NCBI GenBank assembly: GCA_018340805.1
Contig: JACMZG010001908.1
Span: forward strand, 37,275,236 to 37,339,235
Source: Microvelia longipes
Lineage: Eukaryota; Arthropoda; Insecta; Hemiptera; Veliidae
Direction: 5' to 3'
Length of the DNA: 64,000 nt
Shown: piece by piece, positions 10,940 to 21,489 of the stretch
How positions within the stretch are numbered: the stretch's first letter is position 1
Layout: the number at the start of each line of letters is the position of its first letter
The notes under the pieces: generated by a model
The model's input: the letters and a program-made list of their open reading frames with translations, nothing else
Told to the model about the DNA's origin: nothing
Databases searched by the model: none
Made by a program: the position numbers and the translations under genes

Positions 10940-11230
10940 TAAAAAACCAAGTCATTTAATAAAAAATGAACTAATACTGACATTAAGATGAAACTTGGCT
11001 GGAAAATGTTAGTCATATACATAGTCACATGCGTGCCAAATCTCAATTTGATCAAATAATTTTTTTCAGCGTTTAATGTTTTATTTGAAATTTTTGCTGA
11101 GCCATTATGGTAAGTTAATGACGTCATAAACAAATTATTTTCCGATTGCGCAATTACAGTGGTAGACTGAGTTTGTACAAAATGTAACTCTCTAGCATAA
11201 ATACACTGGGCGCTACGATAATAACAGACA
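10940..11230 (+). repeat. R1 middle part
   Basis: It holds the R1 blocks GATGAAACTTGG, CATGCGTGCCAAATCTCAA, GACGTCATAAA and CTCTAGCATAAATACACT in the usual order. It enters at the R1 middle directly after the GC hairpin cluster and runs into the CA/TA tract. Confidence 0.75.
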
Positions 11231-11262
<32 letters not shown>

Positions 11263-11278
11263 ACACACACACACACAC

Positions 11279-11345
<67 letters not shown>

Positions 11346-11360
11346 ATATATATATTATAT
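11231..11360. repeat. Compound (CA)n-(TA)n microsatellite
   Basis: CA repeats (to 11279) pass into TA repeats. The tract sits where R1 copies carry their short ACAGACACACAC segment, so it is probably an expansion of that segment. Confidence 0.95.
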
Positions 11361-13432
11361 TCTTAGTAAAATCTACCTCTCCCTCCATCTCATATTTTCT
11401 TTTTAAATTTTTAAAGGTAGCCCAAATATGATCACTGGTCTTTAATGCATTCGTGAACCTAGAATAAATGTACTACCGGTATTATTTGATAAAACACCAT
11501 TTTAATAATACTGGACTGGTAAGCGAGAAACCATGCGTTTAACATAAAAGTTCTAATAAATTATCTAAAAGAAAAGACACTTAAAAAGGATAAAATGTAA
11601 ACTAACTAAAAGATTACCATTTATTTTCACCCCGATAATAATCATTTTAACTATTAATAACTATTTTCATAAATACTTTCCACCCTTTAGCCAATTTTCA
11701 ACCAATCACATCACGTCCATAATTTGTCAATAGACAAGATTTATTCAGTTGTTTTTTAAAGTTTAAAAAACAACATTTTTTTAACTTTAAAACCCTTTTT
11801 TGAAAATTAGAAAAAAACGTTTTTTAATCCCCAATTTCAGACCACAAATCTCCGAAAGGCTTTAAAGTAACGTCATAACTTTTGGAACGTCTAAAAGTTA
11901 AAAAAAAATCTAAAACAAAAGGGGAAAACGGCAAAAATTGACTAAAATACATGTATATTTTTTTAAAAAAAAGAAGGGGTATTTTGAATCTTTTGAAAGC
12001 AAATAAATCACGATGAATTCTTCACAAATATTAAATTAGATTTAGAGGTAAACATCATTATTCTGCTGATTTACACTTGATCTCATCTGGGGGTATTATT
12101 TTTTTTATTTTTTAGGACATCTATTTGGAAATGAGGGGCAGTTTTTTAAATCATTTTTTACAAGAGAAATTATGGTCTGTTTTTGTTTAACCTCACCCCT
12201 CTAACTCTTTAGGACTTTTTAAGGAATTATTGAAGCGGAGATGAAATCTAGAAGTAAGAGGGAGAATTTCAATCAATCACACGGGGACAAAGTATTAGGG
12301 GACAAATTTAGGAGCAGGAAGACGAAAAACAATATCATTATAAAAAAAAACGTTTTTGTTTGTTCTATTTATTCATCCTGAGTTATTTGTCATCTCATTT
12401 TTTAGAAAAAAGAAAATATTAAATAATCTGAGTTAGATTGTTTGAGAATTGCAAATAAATGACTTTTGTTTGATTGAATGCTAAAACACATTATGATATG
12501 TTATTGATAAAGTTGAAGTATTAACGGTTTATTTGTTTGCTCTCCGAATTTTTTATTCAAGTTAAAATGATTAAAAAATTAAATGAATAAGACGAAATAA
12601 AAAAGCATAATTACCAGTAGGGTCTCCTCAACATTAACCTGAAATAAGAAATATCTATATTATTAAAAAAATATATATATAAATTCTTGATCAGAGAGTT
12701 CCCTTTTCCAAAAATTCCATCCCCCCTCCTACCCCCTCCATGCCCCCAACCTTATATCATTCAGGTTTTTTGACGATTTCTTCGACTAATTGCTAAAAAA
12801 ATACTCATATTATTAAAATTTACTATGCAGCCTTAAAAATGTGAGTCAAGAAAAATGCTACAACTAAGGAGATAGAACATTTCCTTTACTTCTGCCGGCT
12901 ATAAAATTTTAATTTTCTGCAAATAATAATTAATAATAATAATATTATGTAGAGACTAATTTGTCTAAACAAATAAAGAATTAAATAATTAGGTAAAGTA
13001 AATAAAATATTTTTTTTATACAGGCTACGCTCCCCGAAAATGGTACATGACTGTAAATCGATTTTATTGCTTTGGCAATTAATTATTGAATCGCTTTGCT
13101 CGTCAATAATCAAAATTTTGGCAACAACATTGTAAAAAAATAATTGTGACACGTTAAGTCTCATTACCAGCATTATATCAGTTATAAGCATTAGTTAGTA
13201 GAACTATTTTATATCAAATGACAAAAATTAATCCCGTAGAAAGCTTTAGTACAAGGATATAAATGTACGTGTAATAAATTAGTATACTTAATTCCTTTTT
13301 AAAACGGCAAGTATATCCAGGAGTTTTTAGTAAATAAACGTTAAGCAGTGTCGAGCTAAATCAGTGCTTGGATAAGTGACAGCTTGTTTAGATTTGAATT
13401 TGCCTTTTAGCACTAAAAGACCGACAGTCGAC
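11361..13432. other. Unique AT-rich segment
   Basis: I see no gene, RNA or repeat family. A perfect hairpin lies at 11748-11774 (13-bp arms GTTGTTTTTTAAA and complement around one G). Confidence 0.5.
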
Positions 13433-13470
13433 TGTATTGTTTCTCTTACCAGCCTTCTAAAGCCAATAAA

Positions 13471-13745
13471 AATTCTGGCACGGCTGTCCGCATGCTGGGC
13501 GAATTTACTTTGGAATGAGTGTTTTCGTGCTTAACAACCCATTATTTGCTTAAGGCAAGCACTACTTATAACTCATTTCTTCTGCATTTTTCAAAGGAAA
13601 TGGGTACAATTATCTTATTGGCAATACAAAACTATGCCTCTAAAATTGGCATTGCACACCATTATAATAGTACTATAATAAGGCTCAGTTGGTTTCTTTA
13701 AAGGTTTTAGTGCATTTTCTTTGAAAAATACAGAAGAAATGAGTT
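13471..13745. mobile_element. R2 fold-back element, right arm truncated
   Basis: The left arm runs from AATTCTGGCACGG to TTTTTCAAAGGAAATG. A short inverse segment TTTGAAAAATACAGAAGAAA near 13720-13740 is the inner start of the right arm, after which the copy stops at R3 sequence. Its 35-bp upstream flank is shared with the copy at 13898. Confidence 0.75.
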
Positions 13746-13748
13746 TTC

Positions 13749-13870
13749 AGCGCCCCCCCCCCCCATTCGTAAACGACACCCTGCTCGAAATTTAATTTTA
13801 ATCGAATATTATGGTTTTTCCAAATTTCGGGTCACTTAGAGTGGCCAAAAAAGCAGTCGCTATATTGTTT
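13749..13870 (-). mobile_element. R3 fragment with a 12-C run
   Basis: On the minus strand it reads through the R3 core (GAGTGGCC complement, GACACCCTGCTCG complement, GCGCTGAA-type end). A run of 12 C occupies 13753-13764 where other copies have AGCGCCCAAAA. Confidence 0.6.
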
Positions 13871-13897
13871 CTTTTACCAGCTTTCTAAAGCCAAACA

Positions 13898-14070
13898 AAT
13901 TCTGGCACGATGGTCCGCATGCCGGGCGAATTTTCTTTGGAATGCGTGTTCCAAAGAAACCAATTTCTTGCTTAAGGTTTCGGTTTATAACCTAAGCAGT
14001 TACTCAATTATTAAGCACTCTTTATAACTCATTTAGTCTGAATTTTTCAAAGGAAATGCGCATAATTACC
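13898..14070 (+). mobile_element. R2 left arm
   Basis: AATTCTGGCACGATGGTCCG through TTTTTCAAAGGAAATGCGC. It has the same upstream flank (TACCAGCTTTCTAAAGCCAA) as the copy starting at 13471, 427 bp earlier. Confidence 0.75.
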
Positions 14071-14773
14071 CAGCTGGTTATACTATTCTCATTGAATCAG
14101 TATTTTCGGAATAATACAATTTTCTGTGCATCCGAACAAACTTAAAATGTGATCCTTGTGATCTTAAATTTTTACATTCACTTTGCATATTATTACATTT
14201 ACATATAGATTGTCCAGCTAAGGGCTGCGGCCCTTGTCGTTTTTTTCTTTGAATATCTTTTGTTTAATATTATAGAAAACCCTTCGTTAGTATTTCCTGA
14301 CCTCGCAATCAAGACGGTCAAAGAAGACCCCATAATAATTTCAACTGCCCTAAGGTTATATACAAACAATACACGAGCTTTGCTTGAAAATGTTTTTTCC
14401 ATTGCAAATTCAATTTATTTCGATTGATAATGGTTATTTTTATAAAAAAAGAAATTAGACAAAATTAAAAAAAAATATTTTGAGAGATTAATTACATTGA
14501 GGAGCAAACAAACTCCGTGACCCCAGTAATGTTTGAAGATAATCTGCAAAACTTTAAACTACTAGAATAGAATGTGAGTCTCATATGATTTAATTATGAT
14601 TAATATAGGTATACAGTACTAGGGTATGATCTTAAATAGTTTATTAAAAGTTCGCTCACCAATTTACCTTTCTCATGTAAAAGAGGTAAGGTATCAAGAC
14701 TCTGAATGTACCAAAAACAATCAGAAACCAAATAATTTGTATACGCAAAGATAAAAAGTTTCATAATGCATAA
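14071..14773. other. AT-rich DNA without recognisable features
   Basis: Short open frames occur on the minus strand, but nothing supports them. Confidence 0.45.
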
Positions 14774-15407
14774 TAGTCCAAGAGCCGGACCAAAAAAATT
14801 TGACTCATTTTGTCCTACTACAAATAAAATTTTTCTGAAAATATACCTTAAATTATGAAGAAAAAACATAGTCCGCCTTCCAGAGTGGAAATTTTAGTTA
14901 CGTTAAAATAAGTTGCTCCCTGAGGGTTGTGTGCAAAACACGAAGAGAACCTTTTTAAAGGTGATAAAATGTTCTATAAAACGAGTGTTTAATCATCAAA
15001 ATGGCATGACTATAACCAAAGTTATGGTTCTTTCAAATACACCAAAAAATTGTTAATTAATGCAAAGCTAGCGAATTTCTTTGAAAAATATTAGCTTTTT
15101 TTAGCCAATTAACAAATTTTATAACTTTAGTCGTAGTTATCTGATTTTAACAAAACAAAACACTCGTTTTACAAAATAAAATTATCAGCTTAAAAAAATG
15201 TTCTCTTCATGTTTTGCCCACGACCTAAATTATTGTATAATATTGAAAGATATTATATATAATTATTGAAAGAAAACTGGAATTAGCGCAATTTTCTAAT
15301 ATTTTGAGCGAGCGCATTTCATAATTTAGGGTATATTTTCAGAAAAATTCGGTTTGAAGTAGTACAAAATGAGTCACATCTTTTAGGTCTGCGGCTCTAG
15401 GACTATA
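14774..15407. mobile_element. M1 fold-back element, copy 2
   Basis: It begins TAGTCCAAGAGCCGGACC and ends with the inverse GGTCTGCGGCTCTAGGACTA. Left-half blocks (TTTGACTCATTTTGT, TTCTATAAAACGAGTGTTT) return inverted in the right half (ACAAAATGAGTCACA, AAACACTCGTTTTACAAAA). The arms therefore extend nearly to the centre. It is the better-preserved of the two M1 copies. Confidence 0.8.
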
Positions 15408-15410
15408 AGT

Positions 15411-15798
15411 GTTTTTTTTTTCCTCTAAAGGCGTCAATTTATAAAGAATTTTTTGCAAGGACTACCAGGGTTTCGTAGAGCTTAAGGTTTAAGTTTATAT
15501 CAAAAGTTATTCCGAAATAAGACATAATTACTACTATTTTGAGCTAAATGTATAACTTCCCCTGAAATGGTTTTTGCAGTGTGTGACTGTAAAAAACTCT
15601 ACATGTTTTTTTTTTCCTCTAAAGGCGTCAATTTATAAAGAATTTTTTGCAAGGACTACCAGGGTTTCGTAGAGCTTAAGGTTTAAGTTTATATCAAAAG
15701 TTATTCCGAAATAAGACATAATTACTACTATTTTGAGCTAAATGTATAACTTCCCCTGAAATGGTTTTTGCAGTGTGTGACTGTAAAAAACTCTACCA
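15411..15798 (+). repeat. Perfect-looking tandem duplication, 194-bp unit
   Basis: Copy 1 (15411-15604) and copy 2 (15605-15798) both run from a T-rich start through TCCTCTAAAGGCGTCAATT to GACTGTAAAAAACTCTAC. I found no mismatch outside the T run. It starts immediately after the M1 element. Confidence 0.93.
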
Positions 15799-16790
15799 GC
15801 TACATGTTTAAAGGGAGGTGAATAAGCGATTTTGGTCAGCTTTTTACGAAATTATATTCTTTTACTTTCTCCAACCCTAATTCAAACTAACGTTCAAACT
15901 AACGTCAAAATGTTAACTCCCTTTTCCCTTAACATGAGAGACATAGATTAACAAATACCTCTAAATCCTTAAAATAGCAATTAACTTGAATTAAAATCCT
16001 TTACTAAATAGTTTGAAACATCCCTATTCCTTAATTACTTCAAATAAGTTTTAATTGCGAGAAGGAGGGATTGTTCCTCTATCAACCCTCACGGTATTTG
16101 AGAAAATTTAATTTGGATTGACTAGTTGAGAATTAATAGATCACATGTTAATGAAAGTTAAATTACAAGTTTTTAGATGGGATATTAGTAAACTAGAAAC
16201 ATGGTTACCAGCTTAACTTTAGCAGAGCAGGATTTGGTACATTACTTTAGATTCAAAGTGATAAGTTTACAGGGAACTAAAACCAAGGCAAAGGGTTTTA
16301 GTAATACAACTAGGAAAGCATCAGATCTATATAAACAAAAACAACAGTGTCGGTCCACTATATGAGCCTTGGGCAACACCACACTAACAACCCTCAGCGG
16401 AAAACTATCTGTAAGTTAATTAATTAGTTTGTATGATAGGTTTTGTTAAAGGTATTTACATAATCAAAACTTGCAGTAGAGAATTAAGGGTAGATCCTAC
16501 ATTTAATTAGGATCTGAGAAGTAGAAAGGACCTTAGCACATAGAAATGTCTTTTAGAAACTTCACACCAAACATAAACAACGATCACCTCAAGTCCTAAA
16601 TTACTTATACATTTTTTTTTTAAATTTCTCATATTCATTCATAAGATCAATCAATAAAACTATATTATAATTTATAATACAACACTATATTAAATTTAAA
16701 ATATGTTACTTTTATCAATTATAAGGGGGGTTCAATAGGTACCAATAAGATCGCTTGATTAACTTATGAAGGCTTGAAATGTTATAATAA
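15799..16790. other. Unique AT-rich segment
   Basis: No gene or repeat could be supported. Confidence 0.5.
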
Positions 16791-16796
16791 GTTTAC

Positions 16797-17044
16797 CATA
16801 TGTTTACCACATATGTTTACCACATACCTACACATATGTATACCACATACCATACACAATGTTTACCACCACAACACATACACAATGCTTACTACATACA
16901 CAATGTTTACCACATACACAATGCTTACTACATACACAATGTTTACGACATACACAATGTTTACCACATACACAATGCTTACTACATACACAATGTTTAT
17001 CACATACAAAATGTTTACCACATACACAATGTTTACTACAATGA
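16797..17044. repeat. 18-bp minisatellite
   Basis: Units alternate between ATGTTTACCACATACACA and ATGCTTACTACATACACA, with irregular units at the left end. The period is a multiple of three and the unit has few stops. Five of six frames stay open, giving false 60-100 residue frames on both strands. Confidence 0.95.
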
Positions 17045-17167
17045 AGCTGCTGCACATTTAGGAATCGTTCTTGAGACAAGGTAGCCGAGATCCTAAATTT
17101 TAGGCGGAAAAGACGCTCAGCGAAACTGATTATTATGGTCAATGTGTTTCATCCCACTATATATCCG

Positions 17168-17951
17168 TTCTTGTATTTTTACTTTTCCTCATTTATATCG
17201 TAGGTATATAGGAAAAATATTGTGTTTGCATAAATCCGAAACCGGGATGTCACTGGAATTTTCCGTTTCAGCTGTTTTTAAGACATCTTAAGCAGTTTTC
17301 TCAAAAGTGTCTGTCTGTAGGTGTGAGTGTCTGTTATCATCGAAGTGTATTTATGCTAGAGTTCTACCGCTCTAGAGTAATAAAATCAGTCTACCGTTGT
17401 AGTTGTGCTATTTGAATTTTTTTTTTTTTCACTAACCCGAAATAATGACTCAGCAAAAATGTCATAAATCATAAAACGCGGAAAAATAATTTGATCAGAT
17501 TTAGCAAGCATGTAGGTATGCATAGACTAACAGATGTGCTAAGTTTCATCTTATTATCAGCATTAGTTTTTTTATCAAATGACTTGTGAAAGTTTAAAAA
17601 AAAAGTCGGTAAGTAATCCAATTGAGTTAAAATTTGATACTAGTGTATACCTTTATACCGAAATAAATAAGCACACCATTTATTAAATATTTTTTTCGTT
17701 TCAATACAAGTATATCCATTATTTTTGTTGGATCTTAAAAGTTAACCATTGAGCCTGGTCAGTACAGAAAGGGAGGACGCTGAGAATGAAATGGATGTAT
17801 GTACTATCTCAGGACGTGTCGCAGTATAAATTGTATACTCTGATTGTATACTACAATTCGCAGTATATTTTGTGAATTGTATAATCTGAGGAGAAGTGAA
17901 ACGAGTCCGATGTGATGAGGAAAAGTTCCGAGGCACCCCGTACACCATTTT
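17168..17951 (-). repeat. R1 copy, full length
   Basis: On the plus strand it starts ACTTTTCCTCATTTATA and ends GATGAGGAAAAGTTCCGAGG, so both inverted ends are kept. The CCGAAACCGGGATGTCAC and CTGTTATCATCG blocks are intact. The hairpin motifs near the right end are degraded. Confidence 0.8.
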
Positions 17952-20625
17952 CTTTATTTGATTTTATTGAGATTCTTAATTGTATCCTCTTGCATAACTA
18001 TTTTACAACTTTAATGCATTTTTGCATTAACTTTAATTTGCATTCGTTATTAATAATACCGAAATATCTGTTACCTTGATCAATACCGAAATATTTTACC
18101 TCTATTTCAAAAATATATGTTTGGCTTGTAGCAGGGTCTCAGCGCTAGTAATTGACGCAAGCTTTGTTTAAGAAAACGACGATAAGCTGGGATGACCAAA
18201 CGGAACACGTTATTATTGATTTACCAACTTGCAGTCAAAATCATAGGCGATCCTAGAAAACAATCACACTATCTATCAATACCTACACACACACAAACAC
18301 GATTTAATGGCTGCTTAGGCGCGTATTTGTTTTGAAATTTGGTGATACAATGAGGTAATGAAAAGTCCCTACACAAAAGAAATACGAGGCAGAGAGTTGC
18401 GACTCTTTGGATTGGCCAATTGTATAACTAATTAGGCTCTTTGCATTATTTCCTCTTAGCTCTACAGCAATCCCTGTTCCGACCGGATTTGGAATACCGG
18501 TCAGGACGATATCTGTTTCACTATTTAATTTAACTATTAATTAAATAAAAAGTGATTTGATTCTCACTCTGCTACTTAATTGTCAACCTGAACATCAATA
18601 AGCCTAAACCTAAAGAGAACTACAGATAAGGAAGAGAGCTATCGATAAGTTAACTAAAAACAAAATTAAGTTAATTCTCTTAGTACTGTATGAGGGCAAT
18701 AGGAGTTTTTTTTGGTTAGGGGGGCTAATTTCAAACCAGGGGAGGCTTAACCTCCACAAGAATCGTCTATGAGTATAATGTTATAGTTAAATAAGTAGCG
18801 AAGTTCCATGAAAGTGGTCTCTATATTAAGTATAAGACACATTTCCTTTTGTTTAATACTTAATACTATTTTTAGTAGGACCTCTGTTTATTTTAGTAAC
18901 TAGTAATTTTAAATCTTACAATCATAAGTAGTAAGATTAAACTAAAACTCTAAGCAACCTAACTTAATAGAACTGGAAAGGTGCGTTGAGTACACAAATA
19001 TTATTAACTAAAAATTATTTTAAATACTTTGTAATAATATTTATAATTTGGAGGGATTAGAAAGTATAAGGTAAAAAGATATAAAGTATAATATTGTAAA
19101 GTGTTATAACAATAGACTATAATACAACAAATACTACAGTCACAATTTTCTAGGATAACTTCTATTTATGATAGGATTAATATCTCTAGTTATCAGACGA
19201 GATATAATCATTGTCGCTAAAATGAGAAGATATCCGAGTCGATAATTATTCGATACAGGTTTATGAGACACACACGATAGTTTCCACTATTGTTAAACGT
19301 AAAGTCTATAGAAGTAATGTAATCCGAGAAATCTCTTTTGGAACTGAAAATCATTTGGGAGGAAACAATTCTCAGACCATGGACATCGTTCTATTCAATG
19401 TTTACCAATGGCTAGATTCCGGTGATTGGATAGTTTATGGGTAAAATACTGGTGGAATCGAATTTATCAGAGTGTATGGTTAAGAAGATTTCAAGCAAAA
19501 CCACGGGAGCAGGTGTGGAGAGACTCAAGAACTAGTTTTGTTATTAACAAACAAGGCTGATTCTCTATTCATCATTTTGATTCTATTACAGAATATTGAA
19601 CACATATAGAAATGGGATGAGGGGAACCATGTCATCTCTAGGTACAAATAGACAAGTGCTGTAGGAGGTTCTATCAACTAGAGTGTATTTACTGGATTCA
19701 CTACCGGCCTATTATAATCCTATCTGCTAGTGAAAGGTTTTAATATTTCTAACTCAGTCATATTGTATATTTTGATTCAGCGAGATGATGAAACAAGGTA
19801 ACCTCTGGCATATCCTCTCCCTCCCAATATTCTAAATCACAAATCCTAACACTATTTCCCATTCCTCACCACCAAACTCTATTTCTATTATCGTTTTCAA
19901 ACTGCCTCTTCAATTATATTTCACCCTCCAGTGAATTGAAAATTTGAACACTTATGCAGAAACGTTTTTGTAACTCCCTTTCAACGACGAATCAATACCC
20001 CATAACTGGAGTCCTACCAATCATCCTCAAACCCCTCTATCATTTTATAAACTATCTGTTTAAGTCTACACGGTACTTTTAGTCGAGATTTACTCTTTAT
20101 ATCTTGTTTCATTTTAAAATTTTGACAGTAATGGCCCCATCTATTTCCAATTTCATAAATAGCATTTTGCGAAGTATTATTCACACTAAATGATAAATGA
20201 AATAGGATAGCTTCAAACGATTATATCTGCCAATAAATAAATTGTACCTTATTTATTGATAGTAGTAGTCCTCTTTATCTTAAGTAGATTAAAACTGTTT
20301 TATTTGCTACATTACATAGAATCGCCACGAGAAAGCCAAAATCCTACAAGTTAATCATTAATAAAATCTCTTGTTATTTCCACTAAAGCAACTCAAATCG
20401 CTTATAAAACTCAATTACCGATGACATCACAAAACCTCTTTCAAAATAGGAACTTTAGCTGGGAGATCGAAGAAAAGAGCAGATTTTATAATAACCATTA
20501 TACATTGACGCTCTATGTCAAAAATAGCATAAAACCCCATATTTGAAGGAACAATAATACAGTAAATTTTAAAAAAGATTTTATTTAAAAAAGTATAAGA
20601 TAAGAGATTTTCAAATTTTTTGACA
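17952..20625. other. Unique AT-rich segment upstream of the LTR element
   Basis: No coding or repeat feature is supported. A short hairpin, GACCGG ... CCGGTC, lies near 18481-18505. Confidence 0.45.
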
Positions 20626-20630
20626 AGCAT
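20626..20630. repeat. Target-site duplication, left
   Basis: AGCAT immediately before the 5' LTR. The same five bases follow the 3' LTR at 26915-26919. Confidence 0.85.
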
Positions 20631-20924
20631 TGTTGGATATTAGTCCTACATATTTATTTTGTACTTTAAATTCATATTTTAGCGCCCTTCTTTAGATCTC
20701 TGTGTAGATTCCCCTTTTTTCTGTAAGTAGTTGGCTACACTGAAGTAAGTAAAATAACCTGTTGCTTTTAAGTTTTTGTTACCCCTCTTGAACAATGGCG
20801 TAATTTGTAAAGTTTTTCCGGTGTACCGTTTGACTCATTTAAGTAATGAACTCAGCATTCTTTAAATTTTCATCTCTAATTAAGTGGCATCGAAGCCTTC
20901 TCTACTGGTGTGAGTACACACTAT

Positions 20925-20932
20925 TATATAAG
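20925..20932 (+). promoter_or_regulatory. LTR TATA box
   Basis: TATATAAG about 295 bp into the LTR. Its counterpart in the 3' LTR is 26353-26360. Transcription would start shortly downstream, giving a U3 of about 320 bp. Confidence 0.55.
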
Positions 20933-21267
20933 TGAACTTGAGGCTCAAAACTCTCTTGAGTCATGAGCACCGCATGGGGTTGCTCCTGTACAGGGCTTAA
21001 TTTAAGCCAATCACCTCATCTCTTCCTCTTTTATGGCCTAATATCTATTAGGTTCATCCTCCTTGCGAGTTCCTACAGGTGAGTTGTCAGGCCCGCTGGT
21101 AGACACTCACCCAACTCATCACCATCTCGTCAGGTACACCGGCTACACATCTTTCCTACGTGCTAGGGCAAACCTAGAAATTATCTCTCTTAATTATGTT
21201 TATTTACTTCCTACGTGCTGGGGCAAGACTCAGACCCAGCTATTTATACCAGGTACTCTCTGTACAG

Positions 21268-21273
21268 AATAAA
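21268..21273 (+). promoter_or_regulatory. LTR polyadenylation signal
   Basis: AATAAA, about 340 bp after the TATA box. The copy that would act on the transcript is in the 3' LTR at 26695-26700. Confidence 0.5.
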
Positions 21274-21489
21274 AGAGCATATACAACTACTGTTGATTTA
21301 TGATAGTCTCTTTTGAGTTTAATTATTTACACAATATATCTTATGTTAACTTATTTGTTTCGTTTTTATCTCTATTATGGGTTCTAGTTCATACCACCCT
21401 CTCTATCCAAATACAGTCCTACCTCTCCCTCTGGAACCAGCTCTCCCTCGAGATGTCAGTGCTAGCGAAAGCTCACTGATCTCTTAACA

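Larger units (their letters stand above)
20631..21489 (+). repeat. 5' LTR, 859 bp
   Basis: It starts TGTTGGATATTAG and ends CTCTTAACA. It matches the 3' LTR base for base except for four indels totalling 6 bp. It contains a TATA box, a polyadenylation signal and an internal direct repeat of TTCCTACGTGCT at 21153 and 21208. The 69-residue frame inside begins at a TTG, not an ATG, and is not supported as a gene. Confidence 0.95.

Noticed and set aside
10939..11388. 149-residue minus-strand frame, the longest in the window
   Set aside because: It consists of CA/TA microsatellite translation plus R1 repeat sequence, and has no protein character.
16774..17142. Five overlapping frames on both strands with CVCxKH or TYTMFT repeats
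   Set aside because: An 18-bp minisatellite lacking stops. The cysteine pattern is an artefact of CA/TG content.
21063..21272. 69-residue frame in the LTR, with a 76-residue version in the other LTR
   Set aside because: It starts at TTG and lies in U3/R. The C termini differ because of an indel, and no family is recognised.
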